The translations under genes and the position numbers were made by a program. The notes under the pieces were generated by a model. The model was not told the origin of the DNA, made no database searches, and was given only the letters and a program-made list of their open reading frames with translations. Shown in pieces: positions 8,430 through 16,283 of a stretch of 64,000 nt of DNA. The number at the start of each line of letters is the position of its first letter. The first letter of the stretch is position 1. This stretch comes from Streptomyces musisoli (GTDB taxonomy: Bacteria > Actinomycetota > Actinomycetes > Streptomycetales > Streptomycetaceae): contig NZ_JAERRH010000003.1 of NCBI RefSeq assembly GCF_016741855.1, positions 620,001-684,000 of the forward strand, read 5' to 3'.

Positions 8430-9017
8430 TCAGCTCGTCCAGAAGTCCCACCAGCGGGTGAGTACGAGCATTCCGATCACTCCGATATGAAGAAGGGGCA
8501 GCACCCAGCCGAGTTCGCCGAAGAAGCGCTTCAGCCGGCCGGGCGCGGGCACGAACCCGGCTCGAACGATCAGCGCGGTGGCGTACCAGAACATGAGAAT
8601 GGTGGCGATCCAGGCCAGACAGCACCACAGGCACAGCGCGTCGATCCGGTACAGCGACTCGAACTGGAGCCACGAGACGAACCCGACGCCGAACAGGCAA
8701 CCGGCCTCGAACAGCAGCCAGTACCAGCCGGGGAAGCGGGCACCGGCCAGCAGGCTCATGCCGACGCAGATCACTACGGCGTAGGCCACCAGCCCCAGCA
8801 TGGGATTGGGGAACCCGAAGACCGAGGCCTGGTCGCTCTTCATCACACTCCCGCAGGACACCACCGGGTTCAGGCTGCACCCGGGCACGAACGCGGGGTT
8901 CTCGAGCAGCTTGAACTCGTCCAGGGTGATGACCCATGAGGCGAGCAGCCCGGCCGCGCCGGTGAACACCAGGAGCAGACCGAACCCCCTGTCGCCGGCG
9001 AGGGCCCTGGACGTCAT
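8430..9017 (-). CDS. Vitamin K epoxide reductase (VKOR) family membrane protein
   Basis: 195 residues with about four to five membrane helices. The family's redox cysteines are present: C47 and C55 in the loop GCSLNPVVSCGSV, and the active-site pair C129-L-W-C132 in ALCLWCC. Bacterial VKOR replaces DsbB, reoxidising an extracytoplasmic thiol oxidase with quinone, so it supports disulfide formation in exported proteins; the abundance of paired-cysteine secreted proteins in this region is suggestive. Its ATG overlaps the stop of the upstream DUF5949 gene by 4 bp. Confidence 0.9.
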   Translation of the reverse strand: MTSRALAGDRGFGLLLVFTGAAGLLASWVITLDEFKLLENPAFVPGCSLNPVVSCGSVMKSDQASVFGFPNPMLGLVAYAVVICVGMSLLAGARFPGWYWLLFEAGCLFGVGFVSWLQFESLYRIDALCLWCCLAWIATILMFWYATALIVRAGFVPAPGRLKRFFGELGWVLPLLHIGVIGMLVLTRWWDFWTS

Positions 9018-9505
9018 CCCCGCGGGCTGGTGACCGGCAGTACGACGTGCGCCGCGGCCTTCAGCGTCTCATCGGCACCGGCGAAAGCGGCCAGCGCCGC
9101 CGGCTCGACGACCTTGCCGGGCGCGCCCTCGGGCCAGGCGCGGGTGGTGAAGACGAGGTAGGCGTAGCCACGTTCCTCGACCGCGGCGAGCCACTCCGGC
9201 GGCGCGTCGGCCTGGGCGACCATCTGCGGCATTCGGACGACGGCCTGGCCGGCCGCCACCAGCAGGCTGACCGGGAGGCCGGGCCGGCCGGTGCCGTCGA
9301 TCAGCTCGCCGCCGGCCGGCAGCCCGTTGCTCACCAGCAGCCGCTCCACCGCGGCGGCGGTCGCCTCCGGGCCGCCCGCGGTGTCACCGAGCGAGTAGGC
9401 CAGCAGGTAAGGCATGTCGGAGCCGTCGGGGGCCTCACCGCTCCAGGCCAGGACGACGAGCGTGCCGAGCCCGGCGGAACGGTTCTCGAGGGGGGTTGTG
9501 GTCAC
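9014..9505 (-). CDS. DUF5949 family protein
   Basis: 163 residues from GTG 9505, soluble, with the family signature LGTLVVLAWSGEAPDG, MPYLLAYSLGD, EWLAAVEERGYAYLVFTTR and AFAGADETLKAAAHV. This family is known to me only from actinomycetes and has no assigned function. It forms a two-gene operon with the VKOR gene through a 4-bp overlap. Confidence 0.75.
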   Translation of the reverse strand: MTTTPLENRSAGLGTLVVLAWSGEAPDGSDMPYLLAYSLGDTAGGPEATAAAVERLLVSNGLPAGGELIDGTGRPGLPVSLLVAAGQAVVRMPQMVAQADAPPEWLAAVEERGYAYLVFTTRAWPEGAPGKVVEPAALAAFAGADETLKAAAHVVLPVTSPRG

Positions 9506-9740
9506 CGCGCGACCATACCGGCGCCCCCCTGCGCCGCCGGACGACTTCTCACCCTTCCGGACCAGCGCCCGGGGGCGCTCCACACGAACGAGGGAAGTGG
9601 CCTCGAACAGGCCGGGGGCCGGTGCCGCGGGTGCGGTACCGGCCCCTCGCCTTCTGGGTGTTCCGGGTGCGCGTACCGGCTTCCCGGAAGCCCGGGCGCG
9701 TACGACGTCCGGCTCCCCGGTTCCGGAACGGGGACAGGTG

Positions 9741-10073
9741 TCAGCCGTGGAGGGGCAGCCCACCGAGGAGCGGCTTGTGCTGCTTCGACGTGGTGCCGAC
9801 GGCCTTGCCCGTGCTCTTGCCCTTACCCTTGCCCTTGCTCTTGCCCTTGCCCTCGTGGCGCGGCGAGCCCTTGCTCTTGGTGTCGACCACGTCCGGCTGG
9901 TGCCTGATCGGCATCGCGTCCTTGAGGGTGATGGGCTCCTCGGTGAGCTTGTTGACGGCGCCGTTGAGGCTGGTGGGCGTCCAGTCGGAGGTGTCGTTGG
10001 CGAACGCGGGCGCGGTGATGCCCGCGAGAGCCACGGTTCCGGCAACGACGGCGGCAGCCTTCAGGGACTTCAT
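9741..10073 (-). CDS. Small secreted protein with lysine/glycine-rich tail
   Basis: 110 residues. The signal peptide MKSLKAAAVVAGTVALAGIT ends at APAFA. The acidic-neutral middle (DTSDWTPTSLNGAVNKLTEE) is followed by a strongly basic low-complexity run (GKGKSKGKGKGKSTGKA) and a short hydrophobic end (PLLGGLPLHG). The basic tail could bind teichoic acid or polysaccharide, which is inference. The ribosome site GAAAGGAAC precedes the ATG. Family not recognised. Confidence 0.7.
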   Translation of the reverse strand: MKSLKAAAVVAGTVALAGITAPAFANDTSDWTPTSLNGAVNKLTEEPITLKDAMPIRHQPDVVDTKSKGSPRHEGKGKSKGKGKGKSTGKAVGTTSKQHKPLLGGLPLHG

Positions 10074-10205
10074 CGTGTTCCTTTCATCGGCAACGCGAGT
10101 CGCCGCAGGGAATTCTGACACCGTGCCCAACGAGTTCCGGACGAGCCGGAAACCCCACGCGCAGAAGACATATGAAATCCCCGACCGGGCCGGCGGAACC
10201 CCGGC

Positions 10206-11132
10206 TCAGTCGGTCGTGGGCAGGCTCGGCAGCGCGGCCGGCGAGGGCAGTCCGGCCAGAGTGTTCGTGGGCAGGTCGCCGCCGAGGACGGACGTCAGCA
10301 GGTCGACCAGGCCGGACACCACGTCGTCGGCGGACGACAGGAGCTGGTCGAGGCCGTCGGTGACCGCCTTCACCAGGTTGTCGATCGCGGTCTGCACTGC
10401 ACTGAGCGCGTCACCGAGGAGGTCGCGGGACGAGGGCATACCGACGTGCGCGTGCCGTGCGGCCACAGGGGCGGTGAGGGCTGCGGGGGCGGCGGAAGTC
10501 GCGGGAGCGGCAGGGGGCGCGGGGACGCTGGAGGCCGTGGGCGCGGCCGGCACCGCGGACGCGGTGGGGGTGGCGGGCTTGGCGGTCGCCGTGGGCGCGG
10601 CGGTGGCCGTCGGAGCCGCGGGCTTCGCGGTCGCCGACGCCGTGGGCGACACCTCGGCCGCAGGCTTCGCGGTCGCCGTCGGCGTCGCGGGCTTGGCGGT
10701 CGCCGTGGGCGCGGCGGTGGCCGTCGGAGCCGCGGGCTTCGCGGTCGCCGACGCCGTGGGCGACACCTCGGCCGCAGGCTTCGCGGTCGCCGTCGGCGTC
10801 GCCGTGGGTGCGGCCGGCTTCGGGTCGGCGGCGGCCCTGGCCACAGCCTCCTTCGCCGCCTCGCCCAACTGTCGGGCCCGGTCAGCGGGGAGCTTGCCCT
10901 TCTCCAGTGACTGTTCGAGCAGTTCGACGACCGGATCGAGCACGGGGTTCGTATCACCCAGGGCTCTGGCCTGGGCGAGCAGCTTCTCCTTCGTCGCGGC
11001 CGGGACAGGCGCGGGGACACGCCCCTGATGCCGGGCCGTGTCGGCGGCGGCGACGGCCGGGCCGGTGATGCCGACCAGGACGGCCGCACAGAGGACGGTG
11101 GACGCGAGACGCCGGGCGGGCAGATCACGCAT
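10206..11132 (-). CDS. Secreted alanine/proline/threonine-rich repeat protein
   Basis: 308 residues. The signal peptide (LASTVLCAAVLVGITGPAVA) is followed by a helical segment (about residues 40-105, ATKEKLLAQARALGD...), then a long A/P/T/K spacer built from PTATAKPAAP and AAEVSPTASATAKP units. The C-terminal helical region (GDALSAVQTAIDNLVKAV, GLVDLLTSVLGGDL) is amphipathic. The spacer resembles a flexible, possibly glycosylated wall-spanning linker between two helical domains. No sorting signal is present. Family not recognised. Confidence 0.7.
   Translation of the reverse strand: MRDLPARRLASTVLCAAVLVGITGPAVAAADTARHQGRVPAPVPAATKEKLLAQARALGDTNPVLDPVVELLEQSLEKGKLPADRARQLGEAAKEAVARAAADPKPAAPTATPTATAKPAAEVSPTASATAKPAAPTATAAPTATAKPATPTATAKPAAEVSPTASATAKPAAPTATAAPTATAKPATPTASAVPAAPTASSVPAPPAAPATSAAPAALTAPVAARHAHVGMPSSRDLLGDALSAVQTAIDNLVKAVTDGLDQLLSSADDVVSGLVDLLTSVLGGDLPTNTLAGLPSPAALPSLPTTD
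10573..10800 (-). repeat. Perfect 114-bp tandem duplication inside a coding sequence
   Basis: Bases 10573-10686 and 10687-10800 are identical, a 38-codon in-frame duplication of the A/P/T/K spacer. Exact identity, including synonymous positions, indicates a very recent event. Confidence 0.9.
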
Positions 11133-11305
11133 GGGTGTTCCTTTCGGCGAACAGTGGGACCTGTGCCCACCGTCTGTTCGCCCATCGCGCGGCGCAACCG
11201 CTCACACACCCACTGTGATCCGTCCGAGGGAGCGCGAAACCGGCCGTCCGCCTCGCAGCGAATGCGCGGGGTGGGCGGCCGGCCGGGAAGGTTTGCGTTC
11301 CGACG

Positions 11306-11545
11306 TCAGTCGTTGACGCAGGCGTTGCCGAACGCCGGGTTCAGCGCACCGATGACATCGACGGTGTCGCCGCAGACGTTGACCGGCAGGTGGATCGGGA
11401 CGTGGACGGCGTTACCCGACAGGACACCCGGCGAGTTGGCGGCGAAACCGGTGGCGCCGGCGTCGGCGGCAGCCACGCCGGCACCAGCGGCGACGGCCGC
11501 GACGGCGGCGTAAGTCAGGACCAGGCCCTTCGCGATACGCGACAT
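11306..11545 (-). CDS. chpF: Short chaplin (ChpF-like)
   Basis: 79 residues: signal peptide (MSRIAKGLVLTYAAVAAVAA to VAAADAG) then one chaplin domain with NSPGVLSGNAVHVPIHLPVN, CGDTVDVIGALNPAFGNAC and the usual short tail VND. The cysteine spacing of 17 is canonical. Role as for other chaplins: amyloid coat of aerial structures. The ATG at 11545 has AAGGAG upstream. The symbol follows position only. Confidence 0.9.
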   Translation of the reverse strand: MSRIAKGLVLTYAAVAAVAAGAGVAAADAGATGFAANSPGVLSGNAVHVPIHLPVNVCGDTVDVIGALNPAFGNACVND

Positions 11546-12139
11546 GGAGAAGTGCTCCTTGGGGTCGACACAGTCCGGGCGGACACCCGGCGCTGTGTCA
11601 ACGCGCGGCCCTCGCGCGGGTTGTGCCGCCAATGGGGTGATGTACGGAAGAGGCATCATCACATCTTCAGTAACAGTTGACCGCATTTAGTCCGATTGAT
11701 GCGAATGGCCGATGGCATCGCAGGGCCGCACCCCCGCGCGTCGTGCGGTCCGCCCCTACCCGGGACGGGTCGGCGGCAGGGCGTACGCGGCTGCCGGGAC
11801 CGGGCTCCCGCTCACCCTCGCCACCGGCCTCCGGCGTACGCCGGTCGCACTGCGCGGCTCTGTGTGGTCCTGCGAACGACGTAGCGGCATCCACGACCGG
11901 CGAACGGGGTGCCGTACCGGCCGGGCGGGTGCCTGCCTGCGCCGACACGGTCGTCTACGACCACGACGTGCACGATCTCGGACCGGCTCTGGGGCACGGT
12001 GGTGACCAGCCGGGCTTCCGGCTCGTTTCCCACGCGGACGTGGCGTGGGCCGGCGCGCCCTCCGCCGCGTGGACGCCCGGAACCGAAGACGCGTTCACGC
12101 CCGCAGTCCCGAGCGTCCCGTGAGCGAGGTATCCCGCGA
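11546..12139. other. Long intergenic region between chpF and the polysaccharide operon
   Basis: The first 150 bases hold the chpF promoter and leader, including an AT-richer block at 11640-11700. The rest codes only for biased shadow frames on both strands without ribosome sites or recognisable domains. The operon promoter must lie in 11700-12120. Confidence 0.4.
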
Positions 12140-13426
12140 ATGCACCAGTCAGCACCCGCCCTGCGGCCCCGGGTCCTGCACCTCGCGCAACCCGTCGACG
12201 GCGGTGTGGCCCGCGTCGTGACCGACCTGACGAGGGCTCAGCTCGCGGCGGGCCAGCGGGTCACGGTCGCCTGCCCCGACGGTGCACTCGCCACGGGTCT
12301 GCGGGCGCTGGGCGCCGACGTCCGCGACTGGCGGGCGGGCCGGTCCCCGGGGCCCGGCCTGCCGGGTGAGGTGCGACGGCTCGTACGGCTGATCGACGAG
12401 GTGCGGCCCGATCTGGTGCACGCGCACAGCGCGAAGGCCGGTCTGGCCGCGCGGCTCGCGGTCCGCGGGCGGGTCCCGACCGTGTTCCAGCCGCACGCCT
12501 GGTCGTTCGAGGCGGTCGGCGGGCTCACCTCGGCACTCGCGCTGCGCTGGGAGCGGTGGGGGGCGCGCTGGGCGGACCGGGTGGTGTGCGTCAGCGAAGC
12601 GGAGCGCGCGACTGGCCTGCGCGCCGGGGTGCGCGCCGCGTACACGGTCGTCCCGAACGGCATCGACACCACCCGCTTCTCACCGGCTCCCCGGGCCCCG
12701 CACCCACGGGCGCCGCAGGCCGCCGGGGTAGAGAAGCCTCCACCGGGCCGGGCCGCGCCCGACCACGCAGGCCGCACCGGTGGTGCCGGTGCGAACGGCC
12801 ACCCCGCCGAGGGCGAAGCCGAGGCGGTTTCCCGGCCCCTCGTCGTCTGCGTGGGCCGGCTCTGCCGGCAGAAGGGCCAGGACGTCCTGCTGCGCGCCTG
12901 GCAGGACGTCCTCGGCGTGCTGCCGGGAGCCGGGCTCGTGCTGGTCGGCGACGGCCCGGACCACGAGGAGCTGCGCCGACAGGCGCATCCCTCGGTGGAG
13001 TTCGCCGGCGCCGTCGCCGACGTCGTGCCCTGGTACCGGGCCGCCGACCTGGTGGTGCTGCCCTCGCGCTGGGAGGGCATGGCGCTCGCCCCGCTGGAGG
13101 CGCTGGGCTGCGGACGGCCCGTCGTGGTCACCGACGTCGACGGGGCACGTGAGAGCCTGCCGCCCGCACTCGCCGCGCACTGTCTGGTACCGCCGGAGGA
13201 CCCGGTGGCGCTGGCCGGGGCGATCACCGGGCTGCTGTCCGATCCGGCGCTGCGCGCGGCACTCGGCGGTCAGGGACGCCGGCACGTCCTGGCCCTGCAC
13301 GACGTGCGGCACACCGCCGAGCGGATCGCGGCCGTCTACCACGAACTCTTCGTCCAAGTCCCGGCGACCGACGGCGCGACAGCCCGGCTCGTGCGCTCCG
13401 AGTGCAGGGAGTCGATCCTCTCGTGA
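12140..13426 (+). CDS. GT4-family glycosyltransferase
   Basis: 428 residues. N-terminal HLAQPVDGGVARVVTDLT and VHAHSAKAGLAARLA are acceptor-side GT-B features; VVPNGIDTTRFSP, VGRLCRQKGQDVLL and the EX7E-type WEGMALAPLEALGCGRPVV lie in the nucleotide-sugar side. A proline/alanine-rich insertion of about 45 residues follows VVPNGID. It would add a sugar to a lipid-linked oligosaccharide at the inner membrane face. First gene of a run of overlapping genes; its TGA overlaps the next GTG by 4 bp. Confidence 0.88.
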   Translation: MHQSAPALRPRVLHLAQPVDGGVARVVTDLTRAQLAAGQRVTVACPDGALATGLRALGADVRDWRAGRSPGPGLPGEVRRLVRLIDEVRPDLVHAHSAKAGLAARLAVRGRVPTVFQPHAWSFEAVGGLTSALALRWERWGARWADRVVCVSEAERATGLRAGVRAAYTVVPNGIDTTRFSPAPRAPHPRAPQAAGVEKPPPGRAAPDHAGRTGGAGANGHPAEGEAEAVSRPLVVCVGRLCRQKGQDVLLRAWQDVLGVLPGAGLVLVGDGPDHEELRRQAHPSVEFAGAVADVVPWYRAADLVVLPSRWEGMALAPLEALGCGRPVVVTDVDGARESLPPALAAHCLVPPEDPVALAGAITGLLSDPALRAALGGQGRRHVLALHDVRHTAERIAAVYHELFVQVPATDGATARLVRSECRESILS

Positions 13427-14844
13427 CCCCGGAAACCACTGTTCCCTCCCCCGGAACGCAGCCACGGGACTACGGGTTCCGGCCCGTCTCCGTGCTGCCT
13501 CCCCGCCCCGCCGGCGGCTTTCGGTTCCCGCTGCGGCGCCGGCCCGCCAGGCCACGCTCGCGGTTGCCGCTGCTCGCCGCCGACCTGTTCGCCGCGCTGG
13601 TGGGCGCCGTCGCGCTGGACGGGGCCGCCGGCCGGCCGACGCTGGTCGGCGCCCTGGTCTGCGGCGCGCTGCTGCTGCGTCCGCGCTCCGTCCGGCCGGT
13701 GCCCGGTGTGCTCGACGAACTGCCCGCGGTGGGCGGGCGGATCGCGGTGGCCTGGCTGGGCCTGGCCGCGCTGCTGGCCGCGTACGACCCCGGACTCTCC
13801 CTCGACGCCCGGACCCTGCTGCTGGGCTGCGCACTGCACACGGCGGCGGCCGGAGCGGGCCGGGGCCTGGTGCACTGGCGGCGCCGGGTCGCGCTGCTGC
13901 GCCACCCGCGGACCGCCCTGGTGATCGGGCCCGCCACCACCGCACAGCGGGTGGCCGCCGCCCTGCTGCGGCATCCGCGCTGCGGGGTGCGGCCCGTGGG
14001 CGTGGTCGCGGAGCACCCGGAGAGCGCCGCCGGGCTGCCGGTGCTCACCACCGGCGAGGAGGTGGAGCGGGCCCTTGTCCAGAACGGGGTGCGGATCGTC
14101 CTCTCCGTCCACCCGGCCGCCCGCGCCGACAAGCGGCCTCTGCTGCGGGCGCTCGCCGAATCGGGCTGTGCGCTGTGGGAGGTGGACGCGGACTCTTCGG
14201 CGTACGAGTCGCGCGACCGGCTCGCCGGGTTCGCCGTGCGCGGTCTGGACCTGCGCACGCGGCGGCGCGGCAGCGCCGGCAAGCGGCTGCTGGACGTGGT
14301 GGTGTCCGGGGTGCTGCTGGTGCTGGTCAGCCCGGTGCTGCTGGTGTGCGCGACGGTGCTGCGGCTGACCGAGGGGCCCGGGGTGGTCTTCCGGCAGGAG
14401 CGCATCGGCAAGGACGGCCGGCCCTTCACCCTGCTGAAGTTCCGCACCCACCGCCCGGTCGACGAGCACGAGGCGGCCACCCGGTGGAGCGTGGCGGGCG
14501 AGCGGCGGATGAGCCCCTTCTGCCGGTTCCTGCGGCAGACCTCGCTGGACGAACTGCTCCAGCTGTGGAACGTCTTCCGGGGAGACATGAGCCTGGTCGG
14601 TCCCCGGCCCGAACGACCCTATTTCGTGAACCAGTTCAGCAGGATCCACCCGGGCTACGCGGCCCGCCACCGCATGCGGACCGGCATCACGGGGCTCGCC
14701 CAGATCAACGGGCTGCGCGGTGACACCTCCATCGAGGACCGGGCCCGCTTCGACAACGCCTACATCGACAACTGGTCCCTGTGGCAGGACGTCTGCATTC
14801 TGCTGCGCACCGCCGCCGCGCTCGTGCGTTCCACGGGGAGCTGA
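13423..14844 (+). CDS. Exopolysaccharide polyprenyl glycosylphosphotransferase
   Basis: 473 residues, GTG start overlapping the previous stop. The N-terminal half has several hydrophobic helices and a CoA-binding-like domain (ALVIGPATTAQRVAAAL); the C-terminal 200 residues are the bacterial sugar transferase (WbaP/WcaJ) domain: KRLLDVVVSGVLLVLVS, FRQERIGKDGRPFTLLKFRT, SLDELLQLWNVFRGDMSLVG and ITGLAQINGLRGDT. It starts repeat-unit synthesis by moving a sugar-1-phosphate to undecaprenyl phosphate. This makes the cluster a lipid-linked (Wzx/Wzy-type) pathway. Confidence 0.92.
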   Translation: MTPETTVPSPGTQPRDYGFRPVSVLPPRPAGGFRFPLRRRPARPRSRLPLLAADLFAALVGAVALDGAAGRPTLVGALVCGALLLRPRSVRPVPGVLDELPAVGGRIAVAWLGLAALLAAYDPGLSLDARTLLLGCALHTAAAGAGRGLVHWRRRVALLRHPRTALVIGPATTAQRVAAALLRHPRCGVRPVGVVAEHPESAAGLPVLTTGEEVERALVQNGVRIVLSVHPAARADKRPLLRALAESGCALWEVDADSSAYESRDRLAGFAVRGLDLRTRRRGSAGKRLLDVVVSGVLLVLVSPVLLVCATVLRLTEGPGVVFRQERIGKDGRPFTLLKFRTHRPVDEHEAATRWSVAGERRMSPFCRFLRQTSLDELLQLWNVFRGDMSLVGPRPERPYFVNQFSRIHPGYAARHRMRTGITGLAQINGLRGDTSIEDRARFDNAYIDNWSLWQDVCILLRTAAALVRSTGS

Positions 14845-14847
14845 CCG

Positions 14848-16203
14848 ATGGCCCTCACCCTGCCGCTGTGGCGCCCCGCCCGGCTGTCCCCGGTACTGCC
14901 GGTGCTCGCGGTGGTCGGGCTGCTCGCGCTGCCGGTAGCGCCCGGCGGTGACGGCGGCGCCGGTCCCGCCGACGTGCTGTCCGCGGTGGTCGTCGTCTTC
15001 TGCGCGGTACGGCTGCTGCGCGCGCGGCGCCGCCCGCTCCCCCCGGCCGCCGCGGTGATCCTCGGCCTGCCGGTGGCCGGCCTCGCGCTGGCCGCGCTGC
15101 ACGCGGTGTCACCGGGTGCCGGGATCACCGGCCTCGGCCGCTATCTGCAGGTCTTCGTGCTGGTCCCGGCCGCGGTCGTGCTCCTCGTCCGCGACCGGAC
15201 CGACTTCCGGCTGCTGGCCTGGTCGGTCGTGGCCCTCGCGGGCTGGCAGGGGGCGCTCGGGGTGCACCAGTACGTCACCGGGACCGGGGCCTCCTACCAG
15301 GGCGAGGACATCCGGGCGGTAGGCACCTTCGGGGCGGCGGACGTGATGGGCATGGCGACGGTCGTGTCGTTCGGGCTGGTGTGCGCGGTGGGCCTGGCGC
15401 TGGGACGGCCGGCGGTGCGGGAGCGGGTGACCGCCGCCTGCTGCGCCTGCGCCCTGACGGTGCCCCTCGCGCTGTCCTTCAGCCGGGGCGCCTGGATCGC
15501 CACCGCGGTCACCCTCACCGTCCAGCTGGTGCTGGCCGGGCCGCGCCGGGCGGTGCGGACCGGGGCGGCCGTGGTGGCCGCGGGCGTGGTGCTGGTGGGC
15601 GGGCTGGGCGTGGGCACGGCGATGCTCCAGGAGCGGATCGACAGCATCACGCGGGTCACCGACGCGCCCGACCAGTCGGTCACCGACCGGTACACGATGT
15701 GGGCCGCGGCCACCGACATGTGGCGGGAGCGGCCGCTGACCGGCGTGGGCCTGAAGGGCTTTCCCGAGTACCGCGACGGGCACGCCTCGCTCGCGCTGTC
15801 CTCGGGCAGCGACACCGAGGGCGCGGGTGCCGCGTTCCGCCGGCAGCCGCTGCTCTCGCCGCACAACATGTATCTGCTGGTCCTCGGCGAACAGGGGCTG
15901 GTCGGGCTGCTCTGCCTGGCGGGCTGCTGGCTCGCCCTGCTGGTGTGCTGCCTGCGCGGCCTGTGGCGGACCCGTGCGGCCGGCGGCCGGGGCCTGGACT
16001 GCGCGCTGGTCGCCTGCGGGCTGCTGGTGTGGCAGCTCGTGGACTTCGGGTACGCCGACATCGGCGGCCCCTCGACCGTGCTGACGGCGGTGTGCTTCGG
16101 ACTGGTCGCCTGGTGGGCGCTGGTGGGCGGCGACCGGCTCGGTACCGGCGGGCAGGGCGCCGTACCGCCCCGGCAGCCGGCGGCGGGGGAGGCGGCCCCG
16201 TGA
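14848..16203 (+). CDS. O-antigen ligase/polymerase family membrane protein
   Basis: 451 residues with about ten to twelve membrane segments and the large extracytoplasmic loop typical of Wzy/WaaL proteins (ITRVTDAPDQSVTDRYTMW, then GVGLKGFPEYRDGHA and LSPHNMYLLVLGEQGLVGLL). The conserved SPHNMYL histidine is present. It likely polymerises or ligates lipid-linked glycan outside the membrane. It starts 3 bp after the transferase and its TGA shares one base with the following small ATG frame. Confidence 0.85.
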   Translation: MALTLPLWRPARLSPVLPVLAVVGLLALPVAPGGDGGAGPADVLSAVVVVFCAVRLLRARRRPLPPAAAVILGLPVAGLALAALHAVSPGAGITGLGRYLQVFVLVPAAVVLLVRDRTDFRLLAWSVVALAGWQGALGVHQYVTGTGASYQGEDIRAVGTFGAADVMGMATVVSFGLVCAVGLALGRPAVRERVTAACCACALTVPLALSFSRGAWIATAVTLTVQLVLAGPRRAVRTGAAVVAAGVVLVGGLGVGTAMLQERIDSITRVTDAPDQSVTDRYTMWAAATDMWRERPLTGVGLKGFPEYRDGHASLALSSGSDTEGAGAAFRRQPLLSPHNMYLLVLGEQGLVGLLCLAGCWLALLVCCLRGLWRTRAAGGRGLDCALVACGLLVWQLVDFGYADIGGPSTVLTAVCFGLVAWWALVGGDRLGTGGQGAVPPRQPAAGEAAP

Positions 16204-16283
16204 TGACGACGACGGCGCCCTGTCCCTCCCCCGTGTCCCGCGCCGTCCCCCTCTCGGTACGGGGGCGGAGGCGGGCGGGATGA
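16203..16283 (+). CDS. Possible 26-codon coupling ORF
   Basis: The polymerase stop TGATG reopens at once into ATG 16203, and this 26-residue frame (MTTTAPCPSP...) closes with a TGA overlapping the ATG of the flippase at 16280. All neighbours in the operon couple by 4-base overlaps, so this frame may simply hand ribosomes to the flippase gene. The peptide has no recognisable feature. Confidence 0.3.
   Translation: MTTTAPCPSPVSRAVPLSVRGRRRAG

Noticed and set aside
11677..12123. 148-residue plus-strand frame before the polysaccharide operon
   Set aside because: No ribosome site, no recognisable domain and irregular codon bias; left as intergenic.
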